A DNA stretch of 64,000 nt from Candidatus Poribacteria bacterium (GCA_022821725.1 JAJEDB010000126.1:51425-115424), one strand, 5' to 3'. Positions 8,966 through 19,829 are shown, counted from the stretch's first letter. Numbers and translations are program-made. The notes: a model not told the origin generated them from the sequence alone.

Positions 8966-8994
8966 TTGCAATTTTCTCTTAAGTATAGTATAAT
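8966..8994 (+). promoter_or_regulatory. Sigma-70-like promoter for sucC
   Basis: TTGCAA at 8966-8971, 17-bp spacer, TATAAT at 8989-8994, about 87 bp before the sucC ATG. The 237-bp space between folK and sucC otherwise has only a loose second copy of the folK 3' end: CAATCGCCTTGAA recurs at 8791 and 8950, each followed by a TATAATTTCT segment. Confidence 0.65.
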
Positions 8995-9080
8995 TTCTAA
9001 ATGCATGAGTCCGAAACACATAGACATAATACACCAGTAATCACAAGTGCCAAAGGAGTTTAAGGAAAGCTTTACAAAAG

Positions 9081-10265
9081 ATGAACATCCATGAATACCA
9101 AGCCAGACGCATCTTAGAATCCTATGGGGTCAATACGCTGCCGGGTAAGGTCGCCGAAACGCCAGAGGAAGCCGAAGCAATCGCACAGGAACTCAATTGC
9201 CCAAAATACGTTATTAAGGCACAAATACATGCTGGGGGGCGCGGGAAAGGCGGCGGCGTCAAACTCGCGGATTCACCCGCCGAAGTCAAACAGCACGCAG
9301 ATGCTATTCTCGGAATGCAACTGGTGACACCCCAGACCGGGCCCGAAGGGAAACTTGTTCGTAAAGTCCTAATTGCCGAAGCCGCAGAAATAGAGAAAGA
9401 GTTCTACCTCGCCATTTTACTGGATCGAGAAACATCCCGACTCACCTTAATCGGAAGCGAAGAGGGGGGTGTTAACATTGAGGAAGTTGCGGCACAAACC
9501 CCTGAGAAGATTATTAGAGCGGAGGTGCATCCAGCCTTCGGGTTAACTGAATTCCAAGCGCGGGAGTTTGCATACAAACTCATCACCGATGTAGACTACC
9601 GTTCGGTTATCCCTAACGCCACCCAATTGATTTTGTCGCTTTACAGTGCGTTTATTGCATGCGACTGTTCGTTGGTAGAGATTAATCCCTTGGCTATTGT
9701 AAAAATGGATGACGCATTAGACATTGTCGCACTCGATTCCAAGGTAAACCTTGATGACAATTCACTCTGGCGACATTCCGATATAGCTGAGATGCGGGAT
9801 CCGCACGAGGAAGATCCGAGTGAATTAGAAGCAAGCGAATCGGGTTTAAGTTATATCCGTCTCGATGGTGATATCGGTTGCATGGTGAACGGTGCCGGAC
9901 TCGCTATGGCAACGATGGATATCATCAAACAGAACGGCGGCGAACCGGCGAATTTCCTTGATGTCGGTGGGGGTGCATCTGTAGAAGCGGTTACACACGC
10001 TTTCCGTCTCATCCTCGCAGACGATAATGTGAAGGCGGTTCTCGTGAATATCTTTGGTGGCATCATGAAATGCGACACAATCGCAAACGGCATCGTTGAA
10101 GCCGCAAAACAGGTCGAACTCAACGTTCCGCTTGTGGTTCGATTAGAAGGAACAAATGTCGAGCTTGGAAAACAGATCATTGCCGAATCGGATTTGAATG
10201 TTCAACAAGCCGAAGGACTCTCTGAAGCGGCACAACTCTCAGTAAAAGCGGCGAACCCCGCATAA
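9081..10265 (+). CDS. sucC: Succinyl-CoA synthetase beta subunit
   Basis: ADP-forming ligase subunit of the TCA cycle, binding nucleotide and succinate. 394 residues. The [12 protein letters not shown] start, the ATP-grasp [18 protein letters not shown] segment, the [10 protein letters not shown] metal-binding stretch and the succinate loop FLDVGGGA ... NIFGGI are all typical. ATG 9081, AAGG about 14 bp upstream. Unusually, the alpha subunit gene sucD is not adjacent: pgk and proS lie between. Confidence 0.96.
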   Translation: MNIHEYQARRILESYGVNTLPGKVAETPEEAEAIAQELNCPKYVIKAQIHAGGRGKGGGVKLADSPAEVKQHADAILGMQLVTPQTGPEGKLVRKVLIAEAAEIEKEFYLAILLDRETSRLTLIGSEEGGVNIEEVAAQTPEKIIRAEVHPAFGLTEFQAREFAYKLITDVDYRSVIPNATQLILSLYSAFIACDCSLVEINPLAIVKMDDALDIVALDSKVNLDDNSLWRHSDIAEMRDPHEEDPSELEASESGLSYIRLDGDIGCMVNGAGLAMATMDIIKQNGGEPANFLDVGGGASVEAVTHAFRLILADDNVKAVLVNIFGGIMKCDTIANGIVEAAKQVELNVPLVVRLEGTNVELGKQIIAESDLNVQQAEGLSEAAQLSVKAANPA

Positions 10266-10405
10266 AAATAGCAGTCAGCAGCCACACACAGCGATCCTTG
10301 AGGGTGTGCTTTCTTTGACGAATTGATCTCTAATTGCTGCTGAGAATAGCCAAAAATCCGCGCGAAACGAACGGACGCGCAGCCCAGAGGTCCGTAAATT
10401 AAAAA

Positions 10406-11602
10406 ATGGAAAAACTTGAATTAAAGGACATAGACGTTAGTGGGAAACGCGTTCTTGTGCGGGTGGACTTCAATGTTCCAATGAGGGACGGAAAGATTAC
10501 AGATGAAACCCGTATTACCGCTGCTTTGCCGACGCTTTTAGCACTCATCAACGCCGATGCCAAAATTATCCTTGTAACACATTTGGGCAGACCCGAGGTG
10601 GGTTCAGCAACTGACCGGAAGGTGCTTTCAACGGAACTGATCGCTGTAGCACTCAGCCGCAAACTCGGCACTCGCGTCGGGCATGTCAACGATTGTATCG
10701 GCGAGGCTGTGCAAACTGCGGTTGCGTCGATGCGTAACGGAGAAGTGCTGCTCCTTGAGAACGTCCGATTCTATGCCGAGGAAACCGCAAACGACACGGC
10801 ATTCGCAGCGCAACTTGCTGCACTGGCGGATGTCTATGTAAATGATGCATTCGGGACCGCACATCGTGCCCACGCCTCAACGGAGGGGGTAACCCACTAT
10901 CTCAATCCGTGTGCCGCTGGGCTTTTAATGGCACGCGAAATCTATTATCTCAGCACGACCCTTGAAGACCCTGCACGTCCATACATCGCCATCCTCGGGG
11001 GCGCGAAAATTTCCGATAAAATCACGCTGATCGAGAACCTCCTCGGAAAAGTTGATAAACTTCTTATCGGTGGCGGTATGGCATATACATTTTTGTCGGC
11101 GTTGGGATTCGCTGTTGGGAACTCAATTGTCGAAACTGAAAAACTTGACGTTGCAAAATCGTTAGTCGAAAGGGAAGACTTCTCGGATTCCGTCCTACTA
11201 CCCGTCGATCATGTCGTGGGTAAAGCCTTTGACCCTGAAACCGAGTCGCAGATTGTGGGCGAAAGTGATATCCCGGGAGGGTGGCAAGGATTGGATATTG
11301 GTCCCGAAACTGTCTCGACTTTTGGTGGACAGATCGCGACAGCAAAAACCGTCGTGTGGAATGGACCCTTAGGGGTCTATGAATTTGAGAAGTTCGCACA
11401 AGGCACGATTTCGGTCGCAAAGCAGATTGCCGATTCTGAATCGGTGAGTATTATTGGGGGTGGAGACTGTGTCGCCGCGATACAACAAGCCGGGGTCGCA
11501 GATCGAATGACGCATATCTCAACGGGCGGCGGTGCATCCTTGGAGTTTTTAGAGGGGAAACCGCTACCGGGCATCATTGCTTTAACGGATCGAGGGAGAT
11601 AA
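10406..11602 (+). CDS. pgk: Phosphoglycerate kinase
   Basis: Converts 1,3-bisphosphoglycerate and ADP to 3-phosphoglycerate and ATP. 398 residues, standard. RVDFNVPM and the basic-patch residues HLGRP, DAFGTAHRAHAS, the hinge, and the C-terminal nucleotide motif GGGDCVAAI ... THISTGGGASLEFLEGK are present. ATG 10406 with AGAGG upstream. The 140-bp space before it contains GCAGTCAGCAGC / GCTGCTGAG, a weak hairpin. Confidence 0.97.
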   Translation: MEKLELKDIDVSGKRVLVRVDFNVPMRDGKITDETRITAALPTLLALINADAKIILVTHLGRPEVGSATDRKVLSTELIAVALSRKLGTRVGHVNDCIGEAVQTAVASMRNGEVLLLENVRFYAEETANDTAFAAQLAALADVYVNDAFGTAHRAHASTEGVTHYLNPCAAGLLMAREIYYLSTTLEDPARPYIAILGGAKISDKITLIENLLGKVDKLLIGGGMAYTFLSALGFAVGNSIVETEKLDVAKSLVEREDFSDSVLLPVDHVVGKAFDPETESQIVGESDIPGGWQGLDIGPETVSTFGGQIATAKTVVWNGPLGVYEFEKFAQGTISVAKQIADSESVSIIGGGDCVAAIQQAGVADRMTHISTGGGASLEFLEGKPLPGIIALTDRGR

Positions 11603-11624
11603 GCCACCGCTTCAGAGAATTGAA

Positions 11625-13221
<1,597 letters not shown>

Positions 13222-13222
<1 letters not shown>

Positions 13223-13383
13223 AATAGTTATCAGGTGTCAGTGCGGGTTGCTATGCAACCCTTTCAGGTGTCAGTTAAAAGCCGGTGTGATTCAGTCAAA
13301 AACCCCTTTAACCGACAACTGAAAACTGATGACCGACGACTCTTAAAACCGATGGCTGAAAACCGAAGACCGAAAACTAAAAA
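13222..13383 (+). repeat. AACTGATAACTG-type repeat between proS and sucD
   Basis: Iterated TATCAGGTGTCAGT, CAGGTGTCAGTTAAAAGCC on the left and CTTTAACCGACAACTGAAAA, CTGATGACCGACGACT, CCGATGGCTGAAAACCGAAG on the right; a small hairpin GGGTTGctatGCAACCC lies at 13246-13262. Non-coding, extends to the sucD start. Confidence 0.6.
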
Positions 13384-13386
13384 AAT

Positions 13387-14259
13387 ATGAGCATACTCGT
13401 TAATAAAAATACAAAAGTCCTCGTTCAGGGCATCACAGGTCGTTCTGGACGCTTTCACACAGAGCAGTGCGCAGCTTACGGCACCCAGATTGTTGCAGGC
13501 GCGGTCCCCGGTAGAGGTGGATCTGATGTGAATGGTATTCCTGTATATGATACTGTGGCAGAAGGAGTTGCAGCAACAGGCGCGGATACCTCGTTGATCT
13601 TCGTCCCCGCACGCTTCAACGCCGCAGATTCTGTCATGGAAGCGGCAGAAGCAGGGGTCGAACTGATTGTCTGTATCTCCGAGCACATTCCTGTTCTCGA
13701 TATGGTCAAAGCAAAGGCGTATCTTCAAGGAAAGTCAACCCGATTAATCGGACCGAACTGTCCGGGGGTCATCACACCCGGTGAATGCAAAATCGGCGTT
13801 ATGCCCGAGTTTGCCTATGCACCCGGCAACGTTGGGATTGTCTCCCGAAGCGGCACCTTAACTTACGAAGCTGCATATCAACTGAAGCGACTCGGTATTG
13901 GGCAGTCCACCTGCGTCGGTATTGGGGGCGACCCGGTGATTGGAACAAACTTCGTTGATGTTCTCAAACTTTTTGAGGCAGATGACGACACACACGCCGT
14001 TGTCTTAATAGGTGAAATCGGGGGTACGGCTGAGGAAAAAGCCGCACAGTTTGTAAAGGACGAAATGACGAAGCCTGTTATCGGTTTTATTGCTGGGCAG
14101 ACCGCACCACCCGGAAAGCGAATGGGACACGCGGGGGCAATCATCTCTGGTGGGCAAGGCACTGCCGCCGATAAAATTCAGGCACTCAAGAATGCTGGCG
14201 TCGCTGTTGCCGATAGCCTCACCACTATTGGAGAAACCGTTTCAGAGGCGTTGGCTTAG
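13387..14259 (+). CDS. sucD: Succinyl-CoA synthetase alpha subunit
   Basis: CoA-binding and phosphohistidine-carrying subunit. 290 residues. [15 protein letters not shown] start, CoA-binding [16 protein letters not shown], and the active-site His248 in [20 protein letters not shown] 13387; no clear Shine-Dalgarno sequence because the upstream region is repeat. The partner sucC ends 3.1 kb upstream. Confidence 0.96.
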   Translation: MSILVNKNTKVLVQGITGRSGRFHTEQCAAYGTQIVAGAVPGRGGSDVNGIPVYDTVAEGVAATGADTSLIFVPARFNAADSVMEAAEAGVELIVCISEHIPVLDMVKAKAYLQGKSTRLIGPNCPGVITPGECKIGVMPEFAYAPGNVGIVSRSGTLTYEAAYQLKRLGIGQSTCVGIGGDPVIGTNFVDVLKLFEADDDTHAVVLIGEIGGTAEEKAAQFVKDEMTKPVIGFIAGQTAPPGKRMGHAGAIISGGQGTAADKIQALKNAGVAVADSLTTIGETVSEALA

Positions 14260-14279
14260 TCCGTCTAAGATTTAGGTTT

Positions 14280-14331
14280 GTAGTGGCGCAATTCATTGCG
14301 CCTTGATAGAAGCGATGAATCACTTCACTAC
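14280..14331 (+). terminator. Nested hairpin after sucD
   Basis: Inner stem GGCGCAAT (14285-14292) / ATTGCGCC (14295-14302), outer arms GTAGTG (14280-14285) and CACTAC (14326-14331). No U-run follows, so it may be a repeat element or mRNA-stabilising structure rather than a classical terminator. Confidence 0.45.
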
Positions 14332-14404
14332 GAACCATTCTTCTCACTATTTGAAGGTGGACAATCCTGTCATGGAGCAGTGACCAAAGTTAACAGGTAA
14401 AGAA

Positions 14405-15235
14405 ATGAAAAAAGACATCGCTTATCTGCACGCTAAAAAACAGGAACGGCAACCGATTACAGTGCTGACCTGTTACGACTATCCAACCGCTTGTATGCAA
14501 GACGAAGCCGGTATCGACATCGTTTTCGTCGGAGACAGCGTTGGAACCAATGTGCTCGGCTATAAAAACGAGACAGAGGTAACAATGGACGATATGTGTC
14601 ACCATCTCAAAGCAGTGCGTCGCGGTGTCACAGATGCCTATCTTCTCGTTGATATGCCCTATGCCGCAGACCGCGATGTGACGCAAGCCATCACCAATGC
14701 CACAACCTTTATATCCGAGGGAGCAGACGGTGTTAAATTGGAAGGCGGTCCAGAAAAGGTCCCTGTTGTTTCTGCACTCACCGAACACGGTATAGACACC
14801 TGTGCACACATCGGGCACAATCCGCAAATCCACGGGACCAAGGCATCAACCCACGGAAAAACCTTTGCCAAAGCGAAACGCCTCATTGAAGCAGCAGCAG
14901 CACTCGCCGAGGCTGGCGCGAAACTCATTGTCCTCGAGAAAATCACTGAAGAGGTAAGTCAGATCATAACGGATACCCTCGATATTCCAACCATCGGTAT
15001 TGGGGCAGGGCGATTCTGTGACGGGCAAGTGCTCGTTATTAACGATATATTGGGCATAGGTCCACCACTCAAACACGCCAAACGCTATCAAGATTACAGC
15101 CAGTTGACTTTTGAGGCAATCTGTCAGTATAAGGAAGAGGTAGCGAGCGGCGCATTTCCTACAAACGCGAACACCTCACACATCCCACCCGATAAATTTG
15201 CGCGACTGCAAAAGTGGCTAAAATCAACACACTAA
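14405..15235 (+). CDS. panB: 3-methyl-2-oxobutanoate hydroxymethyltransferase
   Basis: First committed step to pantothenate and CoA: adds a hydroxymethyl group from methylene-tetrahydrofolate to ketoisovalerate. 276 residues, (beta/alpha)8 barrel. VLTCYDYPTA, metal-site VGDSVGTNVLGY, LVDMPYA, VKLEGG and the catalytic-Glu strand IVLEKI, then IGIGAGRFCDGQVLV are family motifs. ATG 14405 with AACAGGTAAAGAA upstream. Its 3' end overlaps by 4 bp the convergent DUF71 gene. panC is not in the window. Confidence 0.96.
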   Translation: MKKDIAYLHAKKQERQPITVLTCYDYPTACMQDEAGIDIVFVGDSVGTNVLGYKNETEVTMDDMCHHLKAVRRGVTDAYLLVDMPYAADRDVTQAITNATTFISEGADGVKLEGGPEKVPVVSALTEHGIDTCAHIGHNPQIHGTKASTHGKTFAKAKRLIEAAAALAEAGAKLIVLEKITEEVSQIITDTLDIPTIGIGAGRFCDGQVLVINDILGIGPPLKHAKRYQDYSQLTFEAICQYKEEVASGAFPTNANTSHIPPDKFARLQKWLKSTH

Positions 15236-15870
15236 ATTGCGTGTTCATACGTTAGATAACTATATGCTGCCGCCTCAACGACGCGTGTGCCTTTCAACCG
15301 CACGGGTTCCTTGAAAAAGGGGGCATCTAACACCCATGTGTGGTATTCGCCTTGCTCGCCGCAAGCATCAACAGGTAACCGCTTCAGTTCTGAAATGAGT
15401 TCCGCATCTAAATATCTACCGGCAATAGTCGGCACAAAGAACTTGTTGTAAGCAAGCGAACAGATCACTTCAAATTTCTCGGAGATAAGAGTGTCCAGTA
15501 TCGAGTGCCGATCTAACTCCCACAACGGTTTATAAACGCCTGCCAAATTTGTCGCAACACTCTCAATCCAATTCGGCATCCCGTCTACAGTAGAAATATC
15601 TCCTGTGATTAAGACTTCAATTCCACTATCTCTAAGGACTCGAATTTGTTGGCGATAACTGGATCGATAGGGTTCAGCAATAGGCATGAACGCAATCGGA
15701 ATCCCGATCTTTCGCGCTTGTAGTTCCATGAGTGGTCTCGGGTGTGCGTAGAATTGCCGGCCCTCCGCTGGAACGAAACACACAAGTCTCCTTATATCGT
15801 AAAGATTTAAGGAGACTTGAAGCGCGAGGGCAGAATCTTTTCCACCGGTCCATAGGACTGCTGCTTTCAT
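15232..15870 (-). CDS. DUF71/COG2102 ATP-pyrophosphatase (Dph6-like), copy A
   Basis: 212-residue protein of the PP-loop ATPase superfamily: AVLWTGGKDSALAL at the N-terminus is the SGGxDS loop, and the family-specific C-terminal GEQGEYHTWVLDAPFF segment is intact. Eukaryal and archaeal members make diphthamide; some bacterial members have been predicted from gene context to work in B12 salvage, others are unassigned. It starts 4 bp after copy B ends and is last in the hisI-trpE-trpG-DUF71-DUF71 run. Substrate not determinable here; a B12 riboswitch operon diverges upstream of the same run. Confidence 0.82.
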   Translation of the reverse strand: MKAAVLWTGGKDSALALQVSLNLYDIRRLVCFVPAEGRQFYAHPRPLMELQARKIGIPIAFMPIAEPYRSSYRQQIRVLRDSGIEVLITGDISTVDGMPNWIESVATNLAGVYKPLWELDRHSILDTLISEKFEVICSLAYNKFFVPTIAGRYLDAELISELKRLPVDACGEQGEYHTWVLDAPFFKEPVRLKGTRVVEAAAYSYLTYEHAI

Positions 15871-15874
15871 CGAA

Positions 15875-16642
15875 TTATGCTTCCAGAGGCACTACGTCGG
15901 CATAGACGTAAGTCGGTGAAGTGTTCCTGCTTGAGTGAATCTTATCATTGCTGTCTTTCTTAGAAACAATGTCTCTCTGGACAACTTTACCCGGTTTCGC
16001 GGCAACAGGTGAGCTAAACATCGGTCCATCAACAACACATGTATGGAATTCACCGTTTTCACCGAGCGGATCCACCCCATCGGGTAAATCAGCAAGGAGT
16101 TCGGCATCGAACCAACGTCCCGCGAAATCGGCGGGAACCTTGGTCGGATTGAGGGCAGTAATAATGGCACGCATGCCGGAAGCGATCATTTTTTCAGCGA
16201 GGTGTGTTGTATTTTCTCCCCATACCGGAAAAATCGGCGTAAAGCCAGTTCCACGTAATTTGTCTTCTCGGTATTCACGGATGTCTTCTAAGAACAGGTC
16301 CCCGAAGGCGAAATGCGATGTCCCCTGATGCTCGGGTAACGCTTCCACTTCAGCGAGAAATTTCCGCATCGCCTCTTCATAGATCGCATTGGAACAGGGA
16401 TAGGGGATCGGTATTTCATACAATGGCACTCCCAGTTTCTCCGCTTGCTGTTTTAGCACCCATGCCGGCGTGGAGTGGATGGAGACGCGATCAAATGTCT
16501 TTGTGACGGTCGTAAAAATACCCCGCACATCGTAGCGTTCCGGCTCCTGACGGAGTGTATGAAGTGCCCATGCAGAATCTTTGCCCGAGGACCAAGAGAC
16601 AAAGACCGGGACAGGGGTCGTGTTGTTCGTCTGTTTTGTCAT
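15875..16642 (-). CDS. DUF71/COG2102 ATP-pyrophosphatase (Dph6-like), copy B
   Basis: 255 residues, paralogous to the downstream copy A. PP-loop FVSWSSGKDSAWALH, then the typical GIFTTVTKTFDRVSIHST strand and the C-terminal GENGEFHTCVVDGPMF signature. Start ATG 16640-16642 with AAAGG upstream; 30 bp separate it from trpG. The SWSSGKDS N-terminus is typical of bacterial DUF71 proteins. Two tandem copies suggest a heteromer or two related substrates. Confidence 0.82.
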   Translation of the reverse strand: MTKQTNNTTPVPVFVSWSSGKDSAWALHTLRQEPERYDVRGIFTTVTKTFDRVSIHSTPAWVLKQQAEKLGVPLYEIPIPYPCSNAIYEEAMRKFLAEVEALPEHQGTSHFAFGDLFLEDIREYREDKLRGTGFTPIFPVWGENTTHLAEKMIASGMRAIITALNPTKVPADFAGRWFDAELLADLPDGVDPLGENGEFHTCVVDGPMFSSPVAAKPGKVVQRDIVSKKDSNDKIHSSRNTSPTYVYADVVPLEA

Positions 16643-16672
16643 ATTTAAACCTTTCTGTTTTTAAATCCACAT

Positions 16673-17236
16673 CTACAATGCCAAAAAGTTGGAGAGTAAA
16701 TTCTTTCCAGCAGCCGTTAAAATCGACTCTGGATGGAACTGCACACCCCAAATAGGTAGCGTTTTATGCCGAAGCCCCATGATTTCATCCTGATCCGTCC
16801 AGGCAGTGATCTCAAGGCAATCTGGCAATGTATCCCTTTTTACGATCAGTGAATGGTAGCGCGTGGCTTCAAATGGGTTATCCAATCCCTCGAAAAGTTC
16901 AACCTCATTATGTTCGATCATTGAGGTTTTACCGTGCATCAACCGATCTGCTCTAACCACGTCACCGCCAAATACGTCCCCGATGCACTGATGGCCAAGA
17001 CAAACCCCCAAAATTGGAACTTTGCCAGCGAAGTGCTTTATCGTCTCGTTAGAGATACCGGCTTCTTTCGGTGTGCAAGGACCCGGTGAGATAACAATCC
17101 GTTCAGGTGTGAGTGCATCTAACGCGTCTAATCCTATTTTCCGACTCCGATGCACTTCCAATTCAGCACCGAGTTCACCCAAGTACTGCACCAAATTATA
17201 GGTGAAGGAGTCGTAGTTATCAATCATCAAGACCAT
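16673..17236 (-). CDS. trpG: Anthranilate synthase component II (glutamine amidotransferase)
   Basis: Supplies ammonia from glutamine to TrpE; may also serve 4-amino-4-deoxychorismate synthase (PabA role). 187 residues, class I amidotransferase: [20 protein letters not shown] start, nucleophile Cys in [10 protein letters not shown], oxyanion [11 protein letters not shown], and catalytic His-Glu in [14 protein letters not shown] at 17236 directly follows the repeated leader. trpE lies 216 bp upstream. Confidence 0.95.
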   Translation of the reverse strand: MVLMIDNYDSFTYNLVQYLGELGAELEVHRSRKIGLDALDALTPERIVISPGPCTPKEAGISNETIKHFAGKVPILGVCLGHQCIGDVFGGDVVRADRLMHGKTSMIEHNEVELFEGLDNPFEATRYHSLIVKRDTLPDCLEITAWTDQDEIMGLRHKTLPIWGVQFHPESILTAAGKNLLSNFLAL

Positions 17237-17370
17237 TTTTTTAATTTTCCTTGCGGTTCGGTAAGACGGATTGGGTAAACAACGTTTATCGTCGTATATC
17301 CGCCCTCCAAGTGTAAAGCAAAGACAAATTATGCCATTTAAGGCATAATTTCATTACGGGCTACGCTCTT
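17237..17370 (-). repeat. Repeated 5' leader upstream of trpG
   Basis: Read on the minus strand: AGCCCGTAATGAAAT, TTAAATGGCATAATTTGTCT, a TTTACAC block, GGCGGATATACG and the proximal GAACCGCAAGGAAAATTAAA before ATG. The middle part matches the leader at 33858-33984 closely, including the ATGCC palindrome (ATTATGCCTTAAATGGCATAAT, given here in parts). Confidence 0.75.
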
Positions 17371-17452
17371 TGGAAACGAAGAAGAAACCCACCTTTTTTT
17401 CATTCCTTTCGGAAGGTTTAGCTCATAACCAACAAAAATCGACGACTATTCC

Positions 17453-18955
17453 TCACAATAGAAAACCCTGTTCTGCTAAAGCAATGGCACTGATCATGGC
17501 GCGCGCTTTACTCAAGGTTTCGTAATACTCCGTTTCAGGCACAGAATCCGCGACAATGCCAGCACCCGCTTGCACATAAGCCGTGCTATCTTTGATAACC
17601 GCGGTTCGGATCGTAATCGCTGTGTCTGTGCTACCAGAGAAACTGAAGTACCCGACCGCACCTCCGTAAGTCCCGCGGCGTGTCGATTCCAGTTCATCAA
17701 TGATTTCCATTGCTCGGACCTTCGGGGCACCTGAAAGCGTGCCGGCGGGGAGGCACGCTCGGATCACATCGAAAGCCGTGACATGCTCACGGAGTTTCCC
17801 GATCACGTGTGAAACGATGTGCATCACGTGTGAGAAGCGTTCAACTATCATGAGATCGGTGACTTCAACCGACCGATACTCGCAGACGCGCCCGAAGTCG
17901 TTGCGCCCCAGATCAACGAGCATGACGTGCTCTGCGCGTTCTTTCGGATCTGCGAGGAGTGACCGTTCCATCTCAAGGTCCTCCTCCGTCGTTTTGCCAC
18001 GCGGACGGGTTCCGGCAAGTGGGCGATGCTGAGCGAGTCCGTCTTCTACCCTTACCATCATCTCCGGGGAGGCACCTACAATATCAAAGTTCCCCAGTTT
18101 CAGATAATACATGTAAGGCGATGGGTTGACGATCCGCAATGCACGATACACCTCGAATGAATCTACAGATACTGGACAGCTCAACCGCTGCGAGATTACC
18201 GATTGGATGATGTCGCCTGCGGCGATGTATTCTTTCGCACGCCGAACCGCGGCTTCGTAGCCCGACTTTGTGAAATTCGATTGTGGATCGGATAGGATTT
18301 CATCATACCCGGCTTGAGACTCGCTACGCGTGCTGCCGACATGCGCTTCGGAAGCCGCTGTGAGTTTCTCGACCAATGCCTCAATTTTCGCAAGCGCATC
18401 GGCATAGGCACCGTCCACGTCTCCATCAATATGCGCGTTCGCCACAACCTTGATCTGATGGTTCACGTGATCGAATATCAAGAGCGTTTCGGCAATCATG
18501 AAGAAACAGTCGGGCAGCTGCAGATCATCTTCGGTATTATCTGGCAGTTCCTCGACGAACCGCACCATGTCATAACTCATATAACCCACCGCACCCCCGT
18601 GAAATTTGGGTAACTCTTCAGAGTCAACAGGTCGGTAATCCTGCATCAATTCCTCGAGCGCACGCAACGGATCTTCATATTCCTGAACGACGGTTTCGCC
18701 TCTTTCCAAGTATTCGATGGTAACCTGATGCCCTTTACTCTGGAAAAGCACTGAGGGTTGACTCCCCAAAAAGGAGTAACGCGCAAGATTTTCACCCCCC
18801 TCAACGCTTTCAAGCAAGAACGCATAATTATCTGGCATCAACTTGTAAAAAGCGGACACCGGGGTTTCCATATCCGCCAAAATCGATCGGTATACCGGTA
18901 TCGTGTTTCCTGATTTCGCTGCCTCGCGAAAATCTTCCAACGTAGGATAATACAT
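17453..18955 (-). CDS. trpE: Anthranilate synthase component I
   Basis: Converts chorismate to anthranilate with ammonia from TrpG. 500 residues. The N-terminal tryptophan-binding segment includes LLESVEGGENLARYSFLG, matching the LLES feedback motif, so inhibition by tryptophan is expected. The chorismate-binding domain shows SVISQRLSCPV, SPEMMVR, PLAGTRPRG, LVDLGRNDFGRV, LPAGTLSGAPKVRAMEII and the C-terminal GAGIVADSVPETEY. ATG at 18955 follows the repeated leader. Next gene is trpG. Confidence 0.96.
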   Translation of the reverse strand: MYYPTLEDFREAAKSGNTIPVYRSILADMETPVSAFYKLMPDNYAFLLESVEGGENLARYSFLGSQPSVLFQSKGHQVTIEYLERGETVVQEYEDPLRALEELMQDYRPVDSEELPKFHGGAVGYMSYDMVRFVEELPDNTEDDLQLPDCFFMIAETLLIFDHVNHQIKVVANAHIDGDVDGAYADALAKIEALVEKLTAASEAHVGSTRSESQAGYDEILSDPQSNFTKSGYEAAVRRAKEYIAAGDIIQSVISQRLSCPVSVDSFEVYRALRIVNPSPYMYYLKLGNFDIVGASPEMMVRVEDGLAQHRPLAGTRPRGKTTEEDLEMERSLLADPKERAEHVMLVDLGRNDFGRVCEYRSVEVTDLMIVERFSHVMHIVSHVIGKLREHVTAFDVIRACLPAGTLSGAPKVRAMEIIDELESTRRGTYGGAVGYFSFSGSTDTAITIRTAVIKDSTAYVQAGAGIVADSVPETEYYETLSKARAMISAIALAEQGFLL

Positions 18956-19085
18956 ATTTTAAATTTCCTTGCGGTTCGGTCAGGTGCGTCTGGAATTCAC
19001 GTTCTTATCCGTATGTCTGGGGGAAATACCCAAGCAAAAACCCTGCGTAGTGTTGCAGGTTCGGTTTTTTCAACTGACGAACCTA
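18956..19085 (-). repeat. Repeated 5' leader upstream of trpE
   Basis: On the minus strand: GAACCTGCAACACTACGCAG followed by GGTTTTTGCTTGGGTATTTC (hairpin block with a different loop, same CCTGC/GCAGG stem), ATACGGATAAGAACG, and the proximal block CTGACCGAACCGCAAGGAAA before TTTAAAAT-ATG. Confidence 0.75.
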
Positions 19086-19092
19086 TTAGGGT

Positions 19093-19473
19093 CTAATAGA
19101 CTGCATCTTCATCGAAAACCTTTTCGCCTACGATCTGCGTTGACTCTCCGTCGGGGGAAACTTCTCGAAAGAAGCAGGAGCGATAACCGACATGGCACGC
19201 CGCCACTTTCTGCTCAACCTTTATAAGCAGGGCATCACCATCACAATCTATGGCAATAGATTTAACCGTCTGCGTATGCCCTGAAGTCTCCCCCTTTCTC
19301 CACAACTTTTGGCGGGAACGGCTCCAGAAGCAGACGCGCCCTGTATTCAGCGTTTCCTTTATCGATTCTGCGTTCATATAGCCTACCATCAGGATTTCGT
19401 TATTTGTGTGATCTTGAATGACTGCTGCGACTAAACCATCGCGATCATACTTAATTTCCGATAAAAATTTCAT
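19093..19473 (-). CDS. hisI: Phosphoribosyl-AMP cyclohydrolase
   Basis: Third step of histidine synthesis; opens the purine ring of PR-AMP. About 126 residues without the HisE domain. Metal and substrate residues in [28 protein letters not shown] and [12 protein letters not shown]. An upstream GTG/ATG frame to 19527 exists, but ATG 19471-19473 has AAAAAGGAGAACCC immediately upstream and matches the family N-terminus ([13 protein letters not shown]). It leads the minus-strand his/trp run and is preceded by a terminator-like hairpin and a long leader. Confidence 0.95.
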   Translation of the reverse strand: MKFLSEIKYDRDGLVAAVIQDHTNNEILMVGYMNAESIKETLNTGRVCFWSRSRQKLWRKGETSGHTQTVKSIAIDCDGDALLIKVEQKVAACHVGYRSCFFREVSPDGESTQIVGEKVFDEDAVY

Positions 19474-19489
19474 TTGGGTTCTCCTTTTT

Positions 19490-19531
19490 AAAACAAAAAA
19501 CCTTATGCCGCCGGGATCGGTGTGCATAAGG
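19490..19531 (-). terminator. Terminator-like hairpin before hisI (possible attenuator)
   Basis: On the minus strand, CCTTATGC / GCATAAGG is a perfect 8-bp stem with a 15-nt loop (19501-19508 with 19524-19531), followed at once by TTTTTTGTTTT, and only then the hisI Shine-Dalgarno sequence. This is the layout of a transcription attenuator in the hisI leader. The stem is A/T-rich, so strength is uncertain. Confidence 0.6.
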
Positions 19532-19579
19532 CTTCAACAGGACTTAAAAATAAAAAATGACGATTTTCAATATCTATTT

Positions 19580-19716
19580 CAGTTATCCGTTTGAACGCAC
19601 ACTCCCCCGCAAGCCATTGGATTGCCACCAATGCCAATGGTTAGATATGCTATGCAAGCTGGAGTGTGAACCTAAAAATGTCATTTTTTTCGCTTCTCAA
19701 CAACGGTTGATAACTG
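19580..19716 (-). ncRNA. Foldable leader RNA upstream of hisI
   Basis: Three nested perfect helices can form in the hisI leader: CAGTTATC/GATAACTG (19709-19716 with 19580-19587), CACACTCC/GGAGTGTG (19661-19668 with 19598-19605) and CCATTGG/CCAATGG (19634-19640 with 19614-19620), the last extended by ATTG/CAAT. It lies between the promoter at 19752-19780 and the terminator-like hairpin at 19490-19531. It matches no riboswitch I recognise; the outer arm resembles the AACTGATAACTG repeat family, so it may instead be a repeat element. Confidence 0.45.
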
Positions 19717-19751
19717 CCAAATTTTTGTGGATGTATCCACGCTCGATATTA

Positions 19752-19780
19752 ATAATACCACATCTCTTTTGCATTGTCAA
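19752..19780 (-). promoter_or_regulatory. Sigma-70 promoter for the hisI operon
   Basis: On the minus strand TTGACA (19775-19780), 17-bp spacer, TATTAT (19752-19757). It diverges from the cobalamin riboswitch promoter; the two -35 boxes are only 20 bp apart. The predicted transcript has a leader of about 270 nt before hisI. Confidence 0.7.
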
Positions 19781-19800
19781 ATTTTTTATTAAAAAAATAT

Positions 19801-19829
19801 TTGCAAAAAATAGTCCAGCGTGATATAAT
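19801..19829 (+). promoter_or_regulatory. Sigma-70 promoter for the riboswitch operon
   Basis: TTGCAA (19801-19806), 17-bp spacer, TATAAT (19824-19829) with an extended -10 TGA just before it. The riboswitch begins about 30 bp downstream. Confidence 0.75.

Noticed and set aside
8773..9027. 84-codon minus-strand frame overlapping the folK end and the sucC promoter
   Set aside because: It is antisense to folK and to a clear sigma-70 promoter; no family pattern and no ribosome-binding site.
19598..19668. 71-nt clover-like fold that could be a tRNA
   Set aside because: No T loop, no anticodon-loop pattern and no acceptor geometry; kept only as a foldable leader or repeat.
19557..19823. 88-codon plus-strand open frame between hisI and the riboswitch
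   Set aside because: It covers the hisI leader and both divergent promoters, has no ribosome-binding site, and its composition is non-coding.
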